NCBI RefSeq assembly: GCF_000411295.1
Contig: NZ_KE150421.1
Coordinates: 970,130-1,034,129, forward strand
Length of the DNA: 64,000 bases
Source: Paenisporosarcina sp. HGH0030
Lineage (GTDB): Bacteria > Bacillota > Bacilli > Bacillales_A > Planococcaceae
Direction of reading: 5' to 3'
Shown here: in pieces, positions 55,021-63,029 of the stretch
Layout: each line of letters opens with the position of its first letter
How positions within the stretch are numbered: position 1 is the first letter of the stretch
The notes under the pieces: generated by a model
The model's database searches: none
What the model was told of the DNA's origin: nothing
Seen by the model: the letters and a program-made list of their open reading frames with translations, nothing else
Position numbers and translations under genes: made by a program

Positions 55021-55923
55021 TTAATCAGCATTTACAGGCAACTTAACATTCTGACGTCGAATTCCAAAACCTAAAGCAATGGCAGCCCCAATGCAACTAA
55101 ACAGACAACCAGCAAACAAAAACAATGACGGATCTGATTCACCGATTAATACAGAAGCTATTCCTCCAATGACCGGGAAAAGGGCGACCATATAACCACT
55201 TTGAGATCCCCCAATTGTTTCTACAAGCTTTAAGTAGAACAACCAGGCAGCGAACGAAGCAACCAGGGTTAAATAAAGCAACGCGGATACGTATGAAACA
55301 GATGTTGGAATTGTTATTTCTTGTCCTTGAATCAATACAATGGACCCCATTAATATACTGGCTACTGTAAATCCAATGGCATTCGCATAGATAGGATCAA
55401 CCCTCCTACTGGCATTTCTTGCCGAGCTGGCGTCACCAACTGCTGTAAGAAGCGTACCTATGAAAGCAACCACAATTCCTTTTATCTCATTAAACCCTTG
55501 AAAATTGTTCAATGTGGGATAAATGAGAATACATACGCCCAATACCCCAAAAACCCCCCCAATTAAAACGCGTGAATGTAATTTTTCTTTTAAAAAAACT
55601 CGGAGAGCGATTGGAGTCAGTATCACTTTTAACGAGAAGACCAATGTTACTATTGCCGCAGAACTCAAAATGGTGGCGTAATAAAAGCACAGGTAGCTTA
55701 ATGCAAAGTTACATATACCGAACACTATTACAAACGGGATATCTTTTCTTTTTGGTCTCCCCTTTGGTCTAAGGAACCATACAAGAACTAAAAATAATAA
55801 GGCTGTAATAATTAAACGATAGGTTAAGGATAATTCCAAACTGACAGGTGTTCCTTGGATTTTCACCGCAATAAAATTAAGTCCCCACACGATTAAGCAA
55901 AATATATACATAAACTTTGTCAT
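55021..55923 (-). CDS. EamA/DMT-family transporter
   Basis: 300 aa, ten membrane segments in two EamA repeats: VWGLNFIAVKIQGTPVSLELSLTYRLIITALLFL at the start and VASFAAWLFYLKLVETIGGSQSGYMVALFPVIGGIASVLIGE in the second half. Metabolite or drug exporter of unknown substrate. Typical cassette-sized cargo between CBR copies 40 and 41. Confidence 0.88.
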   Translation of the reverse strand: MTKFMYIFCLIVWGLNFIAVKIQGTPVSLELSLTYRLIITALLFLVLVWFLRPKGRPKRKDIPFVIVFGICNFALSYLCFYYATILSSAAIVTLVFSLKVILTPIALRVFLKEKLHSRVLIGGVFGVLGVCILIYPTLNNFQGFNEIKGIVVAFIGTLLTAVGDASSARNASRRVDPIYANAIGFTVASILMGSIVLIQGQEITIPTSVSYVSALLYLTLVASFAAWLFYLKLVETIGGSQSGYMVALFPVIGGIASVLIGESDPSLFLFAGCLFSCIGAAIALGFGIRRQNVKLPVNAD

Positions 55924-56053
55924 TGCATTGCCTCTTTCTGCTGTTTAACTTGCTATGTTAATCAACTGCTCAAGTAAGTAATTGTAACAAAACTCACGAG
56001 TTTATGTTCTTATTTAATTGATTAAATTAACCATTTATTGATTAATTTCCTTA

Positions 56054-56090
56054 TTGAGTTAACCTGCCCCGTTAGTTGAATAAGAAAAAT
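56054..56090 (+). repeat. Solo CBR left site (copy 41)
   Basis: TTGAGTTAAC / CTGCCCC / GTTAGTTGAATAAG, AAAAATTAG; no middle hairpin or right site. 56091-56389 holds only the promoter region of the next gene. Confidence 0.85.
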
Positions 56091-56389
56091 TAGTATAGGT
56101 TTATGAACATAGAATTATGGTCAGAGTTTTGTGACGCGGAATTTATTTTAATGATATTTTGAAAAACACTATTGTCGTGTCCAGATAAGGACGAGCTTTG
56201 CTACATAGGGGATTAATAATTATTCCCAGTCAGAGCTTGACTAATATTCCAAAAATATCAGAGTGGTGTAGAAGGTATAAATTACCTTCTTTTTCTTTGC
56301 CTAATCCATGTTATGATTCGTTAGGTGCTTTACATTTTCAAATAATAAGATATTAAAATACTGATAGAAAACCTAGGAGGAAAACATAC

Positions 56390-57049
56390 ATGAAGAAACT
56401 AATATCGTTAGTTCTGCTGATGTCTTTATTCAGTGGTGTATCATCAGTTAGTGCAATCACAACATTTAAGGAACCACCTTTTCAAGCATATAAAGTAACC
56501 CAAGGAGATTCATTTTGGTTTATTGCTAATAGATACGGATTAGATTACAAAAAATTAATGGAGCTAAACCCAACAGTTGATCCTATGCAAATGAAAGTTG
56601 GATCAGTGATTCAACTAAAACCAGCTTCACAATCAACTCCAACTCCAACTCCACCAACCACAGCTTCATCTGCTCTTTCAGCATATGAACAACAAGTGGT
56701 TACATTGGTAAATCAAGAACGTGCAAAAGTTTCTCTTCCTGCTTTGAAAGTTGATGCGAAATTATCTGAAGTCGCAGGCATCAAATCACAAGATATGAAA
56801 AACCTTAATACTATGTCTCATGACGGAACTTATGGATCACCTTTCGATATGATGAAACATTTTGGAGTTACTTATAAATCAGCTGGCGAAAATATTGCTC
56901 AAGGTCAAACAACCCCTGCAGAAGTCATGAAAGCTTGGATGAATTCTCCTGGTCATAAAGCTAACATCTTGAGTAAAAACTTTACTCATATCGGAGTTGG
57001 CCATGTAGCAAGTGGAAACTATTGGACTCAACAATTTATAGGAAAATAA
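56390..57049 (+). CDS. Secreted LysM + CAP (SCP/PR1) domain protein
   Basis: 219 aa. Signal peptide (to about SVSA, residue 22); LysM domain YKVTQGDSFWFIANRYGLDYKKLMELNP (about 34-75); Pro/Thr linker; CAP domain VTLVNQERAKVSLPALKVDAKLSEVAGIKSQDM...MSHDGTYGSPFDMM...AGENIAQG...AWMNSPGHKANILSKNFTHIGVG. Same architecture as YkwD/YlbC-type spore or wall proteins. AGGAGGAAA before the ATG. Confidence 0.9.
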   Translation: MKKLISLVLLMSLFSGVSSVSAITTFKEPPFQAYKVTQGDSFWFIANRYGLDYKKLMELNPTVDPMQMKVGSVIQLKPASQSTPTPTPPTTASSALSAYEQQVVTLVNQERAKVSLPALKVDAKLSEVAGIKSQDMKNLNTMSHDGTYGSPFDMMKHFGVTYKSAGENIAQGQTTPAEVMKAWMNSPGHKANILSKNFTHIGVGHVASGNYWTQQFIGK

Positions 57050-57085
57050 GAGAAAGAAGTGTGGTTAATTCCATGCTTCTTTTTT
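57050..57085 (+). terminator. Intrinsic terminator
   Basis: GAAAGAAGTGTGG / CCATGCTTCTTTTTTT hairpin just after the CAP gene. Confidence 0.75.
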
Positions 57086-57264
57086 TATCTGTCTTATTAT
57101 ATTGTCGAAACATTTTAAATAATTTTATCCTTTGAGGGTAGCTTTTTCTTATTGCTTATAAGAGTTCGTAAAAGTGACGTTAAAAAGTGAACGTTCATTA
57201 AAAGGTATTATAGTATTGCGAACTATGTAAATGACTAAATAGGAGCAATTCAAAGCAGTTCGTA

Positions 57265-57338
57265 AAAGTGCCCCTTTAGTTGAATAAGAAAAAAAGCTGT
57301 CTAAACAGCTAAATGATCTTCAAGTAAAGCACCCGTTC
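57265..57338 (+). repeat. CBR copy 42 (type II middle)
   Basis: GTGCCCCTTTAGTTGAATAA, GAAAAAAAGCTGTCTAAACA, TGATCTTCAAGTAAAGC, ACCCGTTC. Left arm lost. Confidence 0.85.
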
Positions 57339-57342
57339 TTAT

Positions 57343-57450
57343 TCACCAAAAAATATAATTTATGAAGCTTATAATAAACGTTGTTACCGCCAAATAACCC
57401 CCCATTCTTACTTCCTTGTTTTTAAAACTTAATTCAAATCGTTCACTCAT
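57343..57450 (-). CDS. 35-aa membrane peptide
   Basis: ATG 57450 after GGGGTGGAGTAT: MSERFELSFKNKEVRMGGYL then AVTTFIISFINYIFW, stop 57343. A charged start and one C-terminal membrane helix. Its stop lies 5 bases from the CBR right end and its start 26 bases from the next CBR, so it is a complete minimal unit. Confidence 0.55.
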   Translation of the reverse strand: MSERFELSFKNKEVRMGGYLAVTTFIISFINYIFW

Positions 57451-57475
57451 ATACTCCACCCCATTTATATCTTTC

Positions 57476-57509
57476 TTCAACTAACCTGCCCCGTCAGTTG
57501 AATAAGAAA
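57476..57509 (+). repeat. Solo CBR left site (copy 43, rightmost)
   Basis: TTCAACTAAC / CTGCCCC / GTCAGTTGAATAAG. Right edge of the array. Confidence 0.9.
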
Positions 57510-57551
57510 TCCTTTTCAGAAAAGTCACTCCATAAATCTATATCATTAACT

Positions 57552-57685
57552 TCATATTTCTTTTTTTAACCTATTAACCATAAGTTCCAACTCGGTTTTC
57601 AAATTATTAATAAGATATTTCTTAATTTCTATGGTATTTGCAGTCTCCCATCTGTCACGTGGTATACCTATGTGGGCAATGTTTT
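57552..57685 (-). pseudogene. 3' fragment of an unidentified gene
   Basis: Open frame without start: HIGIPRDRWETANTIEIKKY then LINNLKTELELMVNRLKKEI, stop 57552. Its 5' part is replaced by the IS630 remnant. A plausible last cargo gene disrupted by an insertion. Confidence 0.4.
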
Positions 57686-57689
57686 ATCA

Positions 57690-57851
57690 CTTAATAGCAC
57701 CTATTCTATTCGGGGGTGGTTAAAATCATCCGTCATCAACAACGTATTCTTCGATTCTGTTCAAAAGATCCGTAAAGCCGTTCAAGGTTTTAATTGTCAT
57801 ATCAATGAAACACCAGAAGCTACTATTAATCGGCTATGTATTCAATTCTAA
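57690..57851 (+). mobile_element. IS630-family transposase, C-terminal remnant
   Basis: About 50 readable codons: GWLKSSVINNVFFDSVQKIR then KAVQGFNCHINETPEATINR and LCIQF, stop 57851. WLKS(x)VxNNxF(Y/F).. and the RLC end are typical of IS630-type DDE transposases. The DDE core and the ends are gone. 57852-58060 shows no gene. Confidence 0.7.
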
Positions 57852-58060
57852 ATGTTTTCCACCGGATATATATCCAAACTATTCTATTAAAACTGAATTT
57901 TCTTGAAATATATTTTATCTTATCCTATACTAGTAACGATTGAGATTGAGAGTTGAGGAGATGAAAAATACTGATGGATTTTTGAACGATTGATGTCGCA
58001 AACAGAGACGGCAGCTTCAAATGACAAGTATCAATTTATATTCGGAGGGATGGGAACGAA

Positions 58061-61000
58061 TTGAAGAAAAGGAAACACTGTTACAAGCGAATATTTAGTA
58101 TTGTAGCAACATTACTTATGGTATTTTCATTACTATCACCAGGATTCGCGGATGCTGAATCAATAAAGCCATCAAACCGTTATGTAAATGATCACCAAAC
58201 TGCTGCAGAGGTAAAGGTAAGCAATCGTTTACTGGATACGTTTAAAAAAGATGATAAAGTAACTTTTTTAATCAAATTTAATGAAAAAGCAGATACAGCA
58301 AATGCTATAAAGCGGGCGAAAGCGATTGCGAAGCAAGAAAAATTAACGGCGAATAAAGAAGAGTTTATCCAACGCTCTGCAGTAGTATCTGAGTTAAAAG
58401 CTACTGCACACGTAGAGCAGCAAAACGTTTTAAAATATCTTAAACAAGAAGAACTTAAAGGGAATGTCGAATCTTTTAATTCCTATTTTATCGTCAATGG
58501 TATGGCTGTTACAGCGACGAAAGAGGTTGCAGAAAAGATAGCAACCTTTTCCGAAGTTGAAAAAGTACTGCCAAACGAAACAAGACAATTATTTGCTTCA
58601 ACAACTAAAGAGGAAAGCCTTAATTCAAATCTAGCGAATGTAGAGTGGAACGCTGAGAGAGTTGGAGCTCCGGCTTTATGGGAAAAAGGAATCGACGGTT
58701 CAGGTGTTGTTGTAGCGAGTATTGATACCGGTGTTCAATTGGATCACCCCGCATTAAAGGAAAAGTATCGCGGCTATAATGCAGCAACCGGAGAAGTTGA
58801 TCACGACTTTAATTGGTTTGATGCCACAGCCGGACTATCGAGTCCATATGATGATTTAGGACATGGAACACATGTGACTGGGACAATGGTCGGCAGTGAA
58901 CCAGATGGATCTAACAAAATAGGTGTAGCACCGGGCGCAAAATGGATTGCTGTTAAGGCATTCTCGGAGACTAGCGGAAGTGATGCCAATCTATTGGCTG
59001 CAGCAGAGTGGATTTTAGCACCAACAGATGCAAATGGGAATACCCGCGTTGACATGGCACCTGATATTGTTAACAACTCATGGGGTGGCGGACCAGGTCT
59101 TGATGAATGGTATCGGGATGTAGTAAGAGAATGGAGAAATGCCGGGATATTTCCTACTTTCGCAGTTGGAAACACAGGCATGACTAATGATGGCGGACCT
59201 GGATCAGTCGCCAATCCAGCAAACTATCCCGAATCATTTGCAGTGGGAGCAACGGATAGTAATGATATCGTTGGAGACTTTTCATTACGCGGCCCTTCAC
59301 CATATGGTGAAATAAAGCCTGATATTTCAGCGCCTGGAGCGAATATTCGTTCATCGATACCTCGCAGTGATTACGAAGGCGGTTGGAATGGATCATCGAT
59401 GGCGGCCCCCGCTGTATCGGCAGTTGTAGCATTATTATATGAAGTAAATGCAAGTTTATCGGTTGATGAAATAGAAAAAATTTTAATAGAAACAGCAAAG
59501 CCTTTAACGGATAAGGAATATCCAGAATCACCAAATAACGGGTACGGCTATGGATTAGTCAATGCATACAATGCGGTATCTTCTATTAGTGATGGTCTAG
59601 GGACTTTGGAAGGAAAAGTGGTCCAAACGAATTTTGATTTGCCGATAAGCGGTAAAGTAAGCGTGCTTGAAAGTAGACAGTACATCAACACAAATCCTGA
59701 AAATGGCTCTTATAAACTCCCGCATGCTGCTGGTAAATTTACAGTTCAAGCCGAAGCATATGGATATCAATCTAAACAGCAATCAGTAACGTTTGAAAAA
59801 GATAAAGCTATACACGCAGATTTCACATTGAATGAAATCCCAAAAGGAACTATAAGTGGTGTGATTACCGATAAAATCTCGGGGGAAGTTGTTGAAGGTG
59901 TGACATTACTCCTTATGGAAGATGCCAATATTACACCTGTGGCTACGGATAGGGACGGTAAATATGAACTTACTGCTATTGAAGGAACTTATACGTTGAG
60001 AGCCATGAGAAGCGGCTATCACAGTCAAGATGTTGATATTACAATAAAAGGAAATGAACATGCGGTTGATATTGTTCTTGATCCTTTTTACACGTATCCT
60101 GGCGGCGAAATTGGCTACGATAATGGAAAAGTTGATAGTGGCAGTATGTATTTTGGCGGTGGAGCTGGCTGGGCAGTAAAAATGTCATTGCCAGAGAATA
60201 AGAAATCAGCGATTGTCACAGATGGTGTGTTTCACTTAAAGGATAAAAAATACTCAGAAACACATGGGACGGAATTTAATGTGGAAGTATGGGATGCCTC
60301 TGGGCGCGATGGGTTACCGGGTAAGAAACTTGCTGGCCCGATAGCCGCTGAAGCTGTATTGGATGACTGGACAGTAGTTGATTTAACCGATTACAATATC
60401 AAGGTTGATGGAGACTTTTATATGGTGTATGTCCAAACACTGAATTATCCGGAGGCACTTGGTTTAGCAACCGACAACGGTAATCCATATATGGAGAGAA
60501 GCTATCAATATCTTGATGGCGAATTTTATCCAGCATTTGTTGAAGACGGTAATTATATGATCCGTGCACGTGTTAGTTATGAAGTAGACAAGCCATCAAT
60601 TACTTCGCCAAAACAGGATGAAGTATTCAAAGACGAAAACATCACGGTAGAAGGAACTGCCTCACCTTCAACAACGATTAAGCTGATGAATAATAATGAA
60701 GAAGTAGGTACTGCAAAAGTTGGCGATGAAGGCAAATTTTCAATCCCAATGAAAATTAAAGATGGTAAAAATAGTTTAACAGCAGTCTCCATGTTGAATG
60801 GGAAAATGACGGGAAAATCGAATCCTGTTATTGTTTCACTACTATCCAAGGATCTTGGTCCTGGCCCTGGACCTGGTCCGGTTGATCCTAAACCAGAAAT
60901 ACCACCAGCATTCACAGATATTACAAATACTTTCGCAAAAGATGAAATTAATAAGCTCGCAGCGAAGGGAATTATCCAAGGGAAAACGGGAACTACCTTT

Positions 61001-61462
61001 GCACCAAACGCACAAATTACGCGTGCAGAATTCACCGTATTACTTGCTCGCGCGCTAAACCTTCCGTTGAAGACGTACGAGGGCAAGTTTGAGGATGTGA
61101 ACACAAGTAAAAAGTGGGCATTTGCAGGGATTGAAGCAGCCGCCAATGCAGGCATTGTGAACGGAATGAAGGATGGTAAATTTAATCCAGACGCTCCGAT
61201 TAAACGTGAAGAAATCGCGGCAATGGTTGTAAGAGCAGTTGAGATTAAAGATAAAATAAAACTAGACAACCTAGAAAAACCAGCTAATTTTAAAGACCAT
61301 CAATTAATTGGTGCATATGCAATTGATTCTGTCTATAAAGCAACTGCACTAGGTGTTATTAAAGGTAACGAAGGTCAGTTCAATCCTAAAAACAACGCAA
61401 CACGTGCTGAAGCAGCAGTTATGCTCTATCGTACATTGGACACACTTAAACTACTAGACTGA
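58061..61462 (+). CDS. SLH-anchored S8 family serine protease (subtilase)
   Basis: 1133 aa. Signal peptide, I9-type propeptide (to about 190), then the catalytic domain with Asp222 (SIDTGVQ), His268 (GHGTHVTG) and Ser446 (NGSSMAAP); WGGGPG is the oxyanion region. Carboxypeptidase-regulatory-like repeats follow (LEGKVVQTNFDLPISGKV and GTISGVITDKISGEVVEGVTL), then an Ig-like domain, a GPG(P) linker and three SLH repeats (about 960-1133). Closest in layout to bacillopeptidase F-like enzymes, here wall-anchored. TTG start with GGAGGG upstream. Confidence 0.92.
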   Translation: MKKRKHCYKRIFSIVATLLMVFSLLSPGFADAESIKPSNRYVNDHQTAAEVKVSNRLLDTFKKDDKVTFLIKFNEKADTANAIKRAKAIAKQEKLTANKEEFIQRSAVVSELKATAHVEQQNVLKYLKQEELKGNVESFNSYFIVNGMAVTATKEVAEKIATFSEVEKVLPNETRQLFASTTKEESLNSNLANVEWNAERVGAPALWEKGIDGSGVVVASIDTGVQLDHPALKEKYRGYNAATGEVDHDFNWFDATAGLSSPYDDLGHGTHVTGTMVGSEPDGSNKIGVAPGAKWIAVKAFSETSGSDANLLAAAEWILAPTDANGNTRVDMAPDIVNNSWGGGPGLDEWYRDVVREWRNAGIFPTFAVGNTGMTNDGGPGSVANPANYPESFAVGATDSNDIVGDFSLRGPSPYGEIKPDISAPGANIRSSIPRSDYEGGWNGSSMAAPAVSAVVALLYEVNASLSVDEIEKILIETAKPLTDKEYPESPNNGYGYGLVNAYNAVSSISDGLGTLEGKVVQTNFDLPISGKVSVLESRQYINTNPENGSYKLPHAAGKFTVQAEAYGYQSKQQSVTFEKDKAIHADFTLNEIPKGTISGVITDKISGEVVEGVTLLLMEDANITPVATDRDGKYELTAIEGTYTLRAMRSGYHSQDVDITIKGNEHAVDIVLDPFYTYPGGEIGYDNGKVDSGSMYFGGGAGWAVKMSLPENKKSAIVTDGVFHLKDKKYSETHGTEFNVEVWDASGRDGLPGKKLAGPIAAEAVLDDWTVVDLTDYNIKVDGDFYMVYVQTLNYPEALGLATDNGNPYMERSYQYLDGEFYPAFVEDGNYMIRARVSYEVDKPSITSPKQDEVFKDENITVEGTASPSTTIKLMNNNEEVGTAKVGDEGKFSIPMKIKDGKNSLTAVSMLNGKMTGKSNPVIVSLLSKDLGPGPGPGPVDPKPEIPPAFTDITNTFAKDEINKLAAKGIIQGKTGTTFAPNAQITRAEFTVLLARALNLPLKTYEGKFEDVNTSKKWAFAGIEAAANAGIVNGMKDGKFNPDAPIKREEIAAMVVRAVEIKDKIKLDNLEKPANFKDHQLIGAYAIDSVYKATALGVIKGNEGQFNPKNNATRAEAAVMLYRTLDTLKLLD

Positions 61463-61464
61463 TT

Positions 61465-61502
61465 TGAAAAAGAAGAGCCGAGTAATTTCGGCTCATTTTT
61501 TA
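61465..61502 (+). terminator. Intrinsic terminator
   Basis: GAGCCGA / TCGGCTC stem plus T6 after the protease. Confidence 0.85.
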
Positions 61503-61610
61503 ATGCACTCTAAAAAAGTACCGATATAATTAAAATCTAATACAATTAGAAATATTGATAATCACTGTATGCCATTAATATGGAAGAAACGTATGGCCAG
61601 TACAAATTCA

Positions 61611-61662
61611 TGGTTTCCCCCTTATCAAACCGCACGTGCCCTATTTAGGCATACGGCTTACC
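61611..61662 (-). mobile_element. Possible group II intron remnant
   Basis: On the minus strand: GGTAAGCCGTATGCCTAAAT, GGGCACGTGCGGTTTGATAA, GGGGGAAACC. Paired GCCGTATGCC / GGCACGTGCGG(TT)TGA strings are characteristic of bacterial group II introns. No reverse transcriptase or complete domains V/VI were found. Confidence 0.4.
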
Positions 61663-61696
61663 AATATGTTACAACGAGGTTCTAGTGTGATGCATT

Positions 61697-61885
61697 TCAG
61701 GTATTTTGCATCTTGTGAATGCGGAGAGGCGAAAAATACTCTTCACTTTTCATTTTGAAGCGAAACTTGTCTTGATCATATTTTTGTTTTGCCTTGATTT
61801 TCTTCTCTTTTGCGAAATCATCGAGTGTTGTACCGTATGATTTGTTGAGGTACAACCATAGACAATGAAGCCTCATTTTATTCAC
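61697..61885 (-). CDS. Hypothetical basic protein (62 aa)
   Basis: MNKMRLHCLWLYLNKSYGTT then LDDFAKEKKIKAKQKYDQDK and a Lys-rich tail. GGGGAGGGTGAA before the ATG. No family recognised; may be a 5' fragment of a longer gene lost downstream. Confidence 0.4.
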   Translation of the reverse strand: MNKMRLHCLWLYLNKSYGTTLDDFAKEKKIKAKQKYDQDKFRFKMKSEEYFSPLRIHKMQNT

Positions 61886-62016
61886 CCTCCCCAGTAATTC
61901 GACGAGTAGTAGTTATAGAAGTTTCAATACACCAAAGCATGATTTGAGTGCTTAACTTGTAAAAAACTCGCATATCCAGACACGTAATGGCGCGATTCGG
62001 TAATGGTTTCACAAAT

Positions 62017-62063
62017 AATCCCCCTCAAAATAAGAACATTCGTTCTTGCAGTGAGGGGGATTC
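62017..62063. terminator. Long hairpin, terminator-like
   Basis: AATCCCCCTCA / TGAGGGGGATT with an inner AAGAAC..GTTCTT. No gene between it and the CMD remnant. Confidence 0.65.
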
Positions 62064-62093
62064 TAATATTTGTCTAGTGAGTATGTCTTGCTT

Positions 62094-62277
62094 TTATCGG
62101 TAAATCATGGATATAGGTTTCAATTTCTTTTTGATCGAGCCGCCACCAATCACACCAATTTTGAGGGTTTTCATGATTTCATCAATGGTTGCCCCGGCAT
62201 TTAAGCAGCCTTCCTGTGATAGCAAATGCATTCATCGCAGCGACTGATTATTGATATGGCTAATCCCATAATGGTGT
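62094..62277 (-). pseudogene. Carboxymuconolactone decarboxylase (AhpD-like) gene remnant
   Basis: Two frames together read LAISIISRCDECICYH, then (shifted) EGCLNAGATIDEIMKTLKIG and VIGGGS. This holds the CxxC-H (CDECICYH) active site of the CMD/AhpD family. Frameshifted, with the start missing. Ends at TAA 62094. Confidence 0.7.
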
Positions 62278-62279
62278 AC

Positions 62280-63029
62280 TTACCCTAACTGGCGTTTAAA
62301 TACTTTAATGGCGAAGAAGTAAGCGATGACCATGATGCCGACGCACCAGGCAAGCGCAATCCAGATATCGTTGCCAACAGACCCTTCATACAAAAGGGCA
62401 CGAATCGCATTCACGATTGAAGTCACGGGCTGGTTCTCAGCGAACGCACGGACAATTTTAGGCATGGTTTCGGTGGGGACAAAGGCCGAACTGATAAACG
62501 GTAGGAAAATCAGCGGGTACGAGTAGGCTGTCGCCCCTTCCATAGACCCCGCTGTCAATCCGGGAATGACCGCCAGCCATGTCAGCGCCAGTGTAAACAG
62601 CCCGAGTATCCCAGCTACCGCGAGCCAATCCAGGATATCCGCGCTGGAACGGAAGCCCATCAAGAGCGCGACGAGGATAACCACCACGATAGTTAGCGCA
62701 TTGGAAACAAGCGAGGTCAACACGTGAGCCCACAATACCGACGAGCGCTTGATGGGCATGGTAATGAAACGCGACATCAGCCCGCTCTTTACATCCGTGA
62801 ACAGCCGTACAGAAGTGTAAGCGACGCCGGATGCGATAGCCATCAGCAAGATTCCCGGCAATAAATAATTGACGTAGTTGTCCGTGCCTGTCTCTATGGC
62901 GCCGCCAAATACGTAGACAAACAGCAGCAGCATCATAATCGGCGTAATCGCCACCGTGATAATCGTATCCGGGCTGCGCATGATGTTGCGCATTAAACGT
63001 CCTAGTAATACCCCTGTTTTGCTTTTCAT
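62280..63029 (-). CDS. ABC-2 type exporter permease (DrrB-like)
   Basis: 249 aa, six membrane segments. RNIMRSPDTIITVAITPIMMLLLFVYVFGG and TDVKSGLMSRFITMPIKRSSVLWAHV are DrrB/ABC-2 landmarks; LIFLPFISSAFVPTETMPKIVRAFAENQPVTSIVNAIRALL follows. It starts immediately after the ATPase stop (TAAATG). GC content is visibly higher than the rest of the window, pointing to recent transfer. Confidence 0.9.
   Translation of the reverse strand: MKSKTGVLLGRLMRNIMRSPDTIITVAITPIMMLLLFVYVFGGAIETGTDNYVNYLLPGILLMAIASGVAYTSVRLFTDVKSGLMSRFITMPIKRSSVLWAHVLTSLVSNALTIVVVILVALLMGFRSSADILDWLAVAGILGLFTLALTWLAVIPGLTAGSMEGATAYSYPLIFLPFISSAFVPTETMPKIVRAFAENQPVTSIVNAIRALLYEGSVGNDIWIALAWCVGIMVIAYFFAIKVFKRQLG

Noticed and set aside
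11501..57509. CRISPR array
   Set aside because: Repeats are 60-140 bases, imperfect, internally palindromic and spaced by whole genes rather than by uniform short spacers; no cas genes.
11501..57509. MITE or REP family explanation for the CBRs
   Set aside because: Not excluded, but uniform orientation, two distinct conserved spacers, gene-by-gene spacing and absence of target duplications fit less well than a recombination-site array.
11501..57509. Classical integron attC sites
   Set aside because: The GTTAG core and its complement resemble attC core boxes, but the sites are symmetric 10-mers with a 7-base spacer and lack the attC extra-helical base layout; no IntI is present.
60577..61269. 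230-codon minus-strand frame opposite the protease C-terminus
   Set aside because: Antisense of the SLH region; composition mirrors the real gene.
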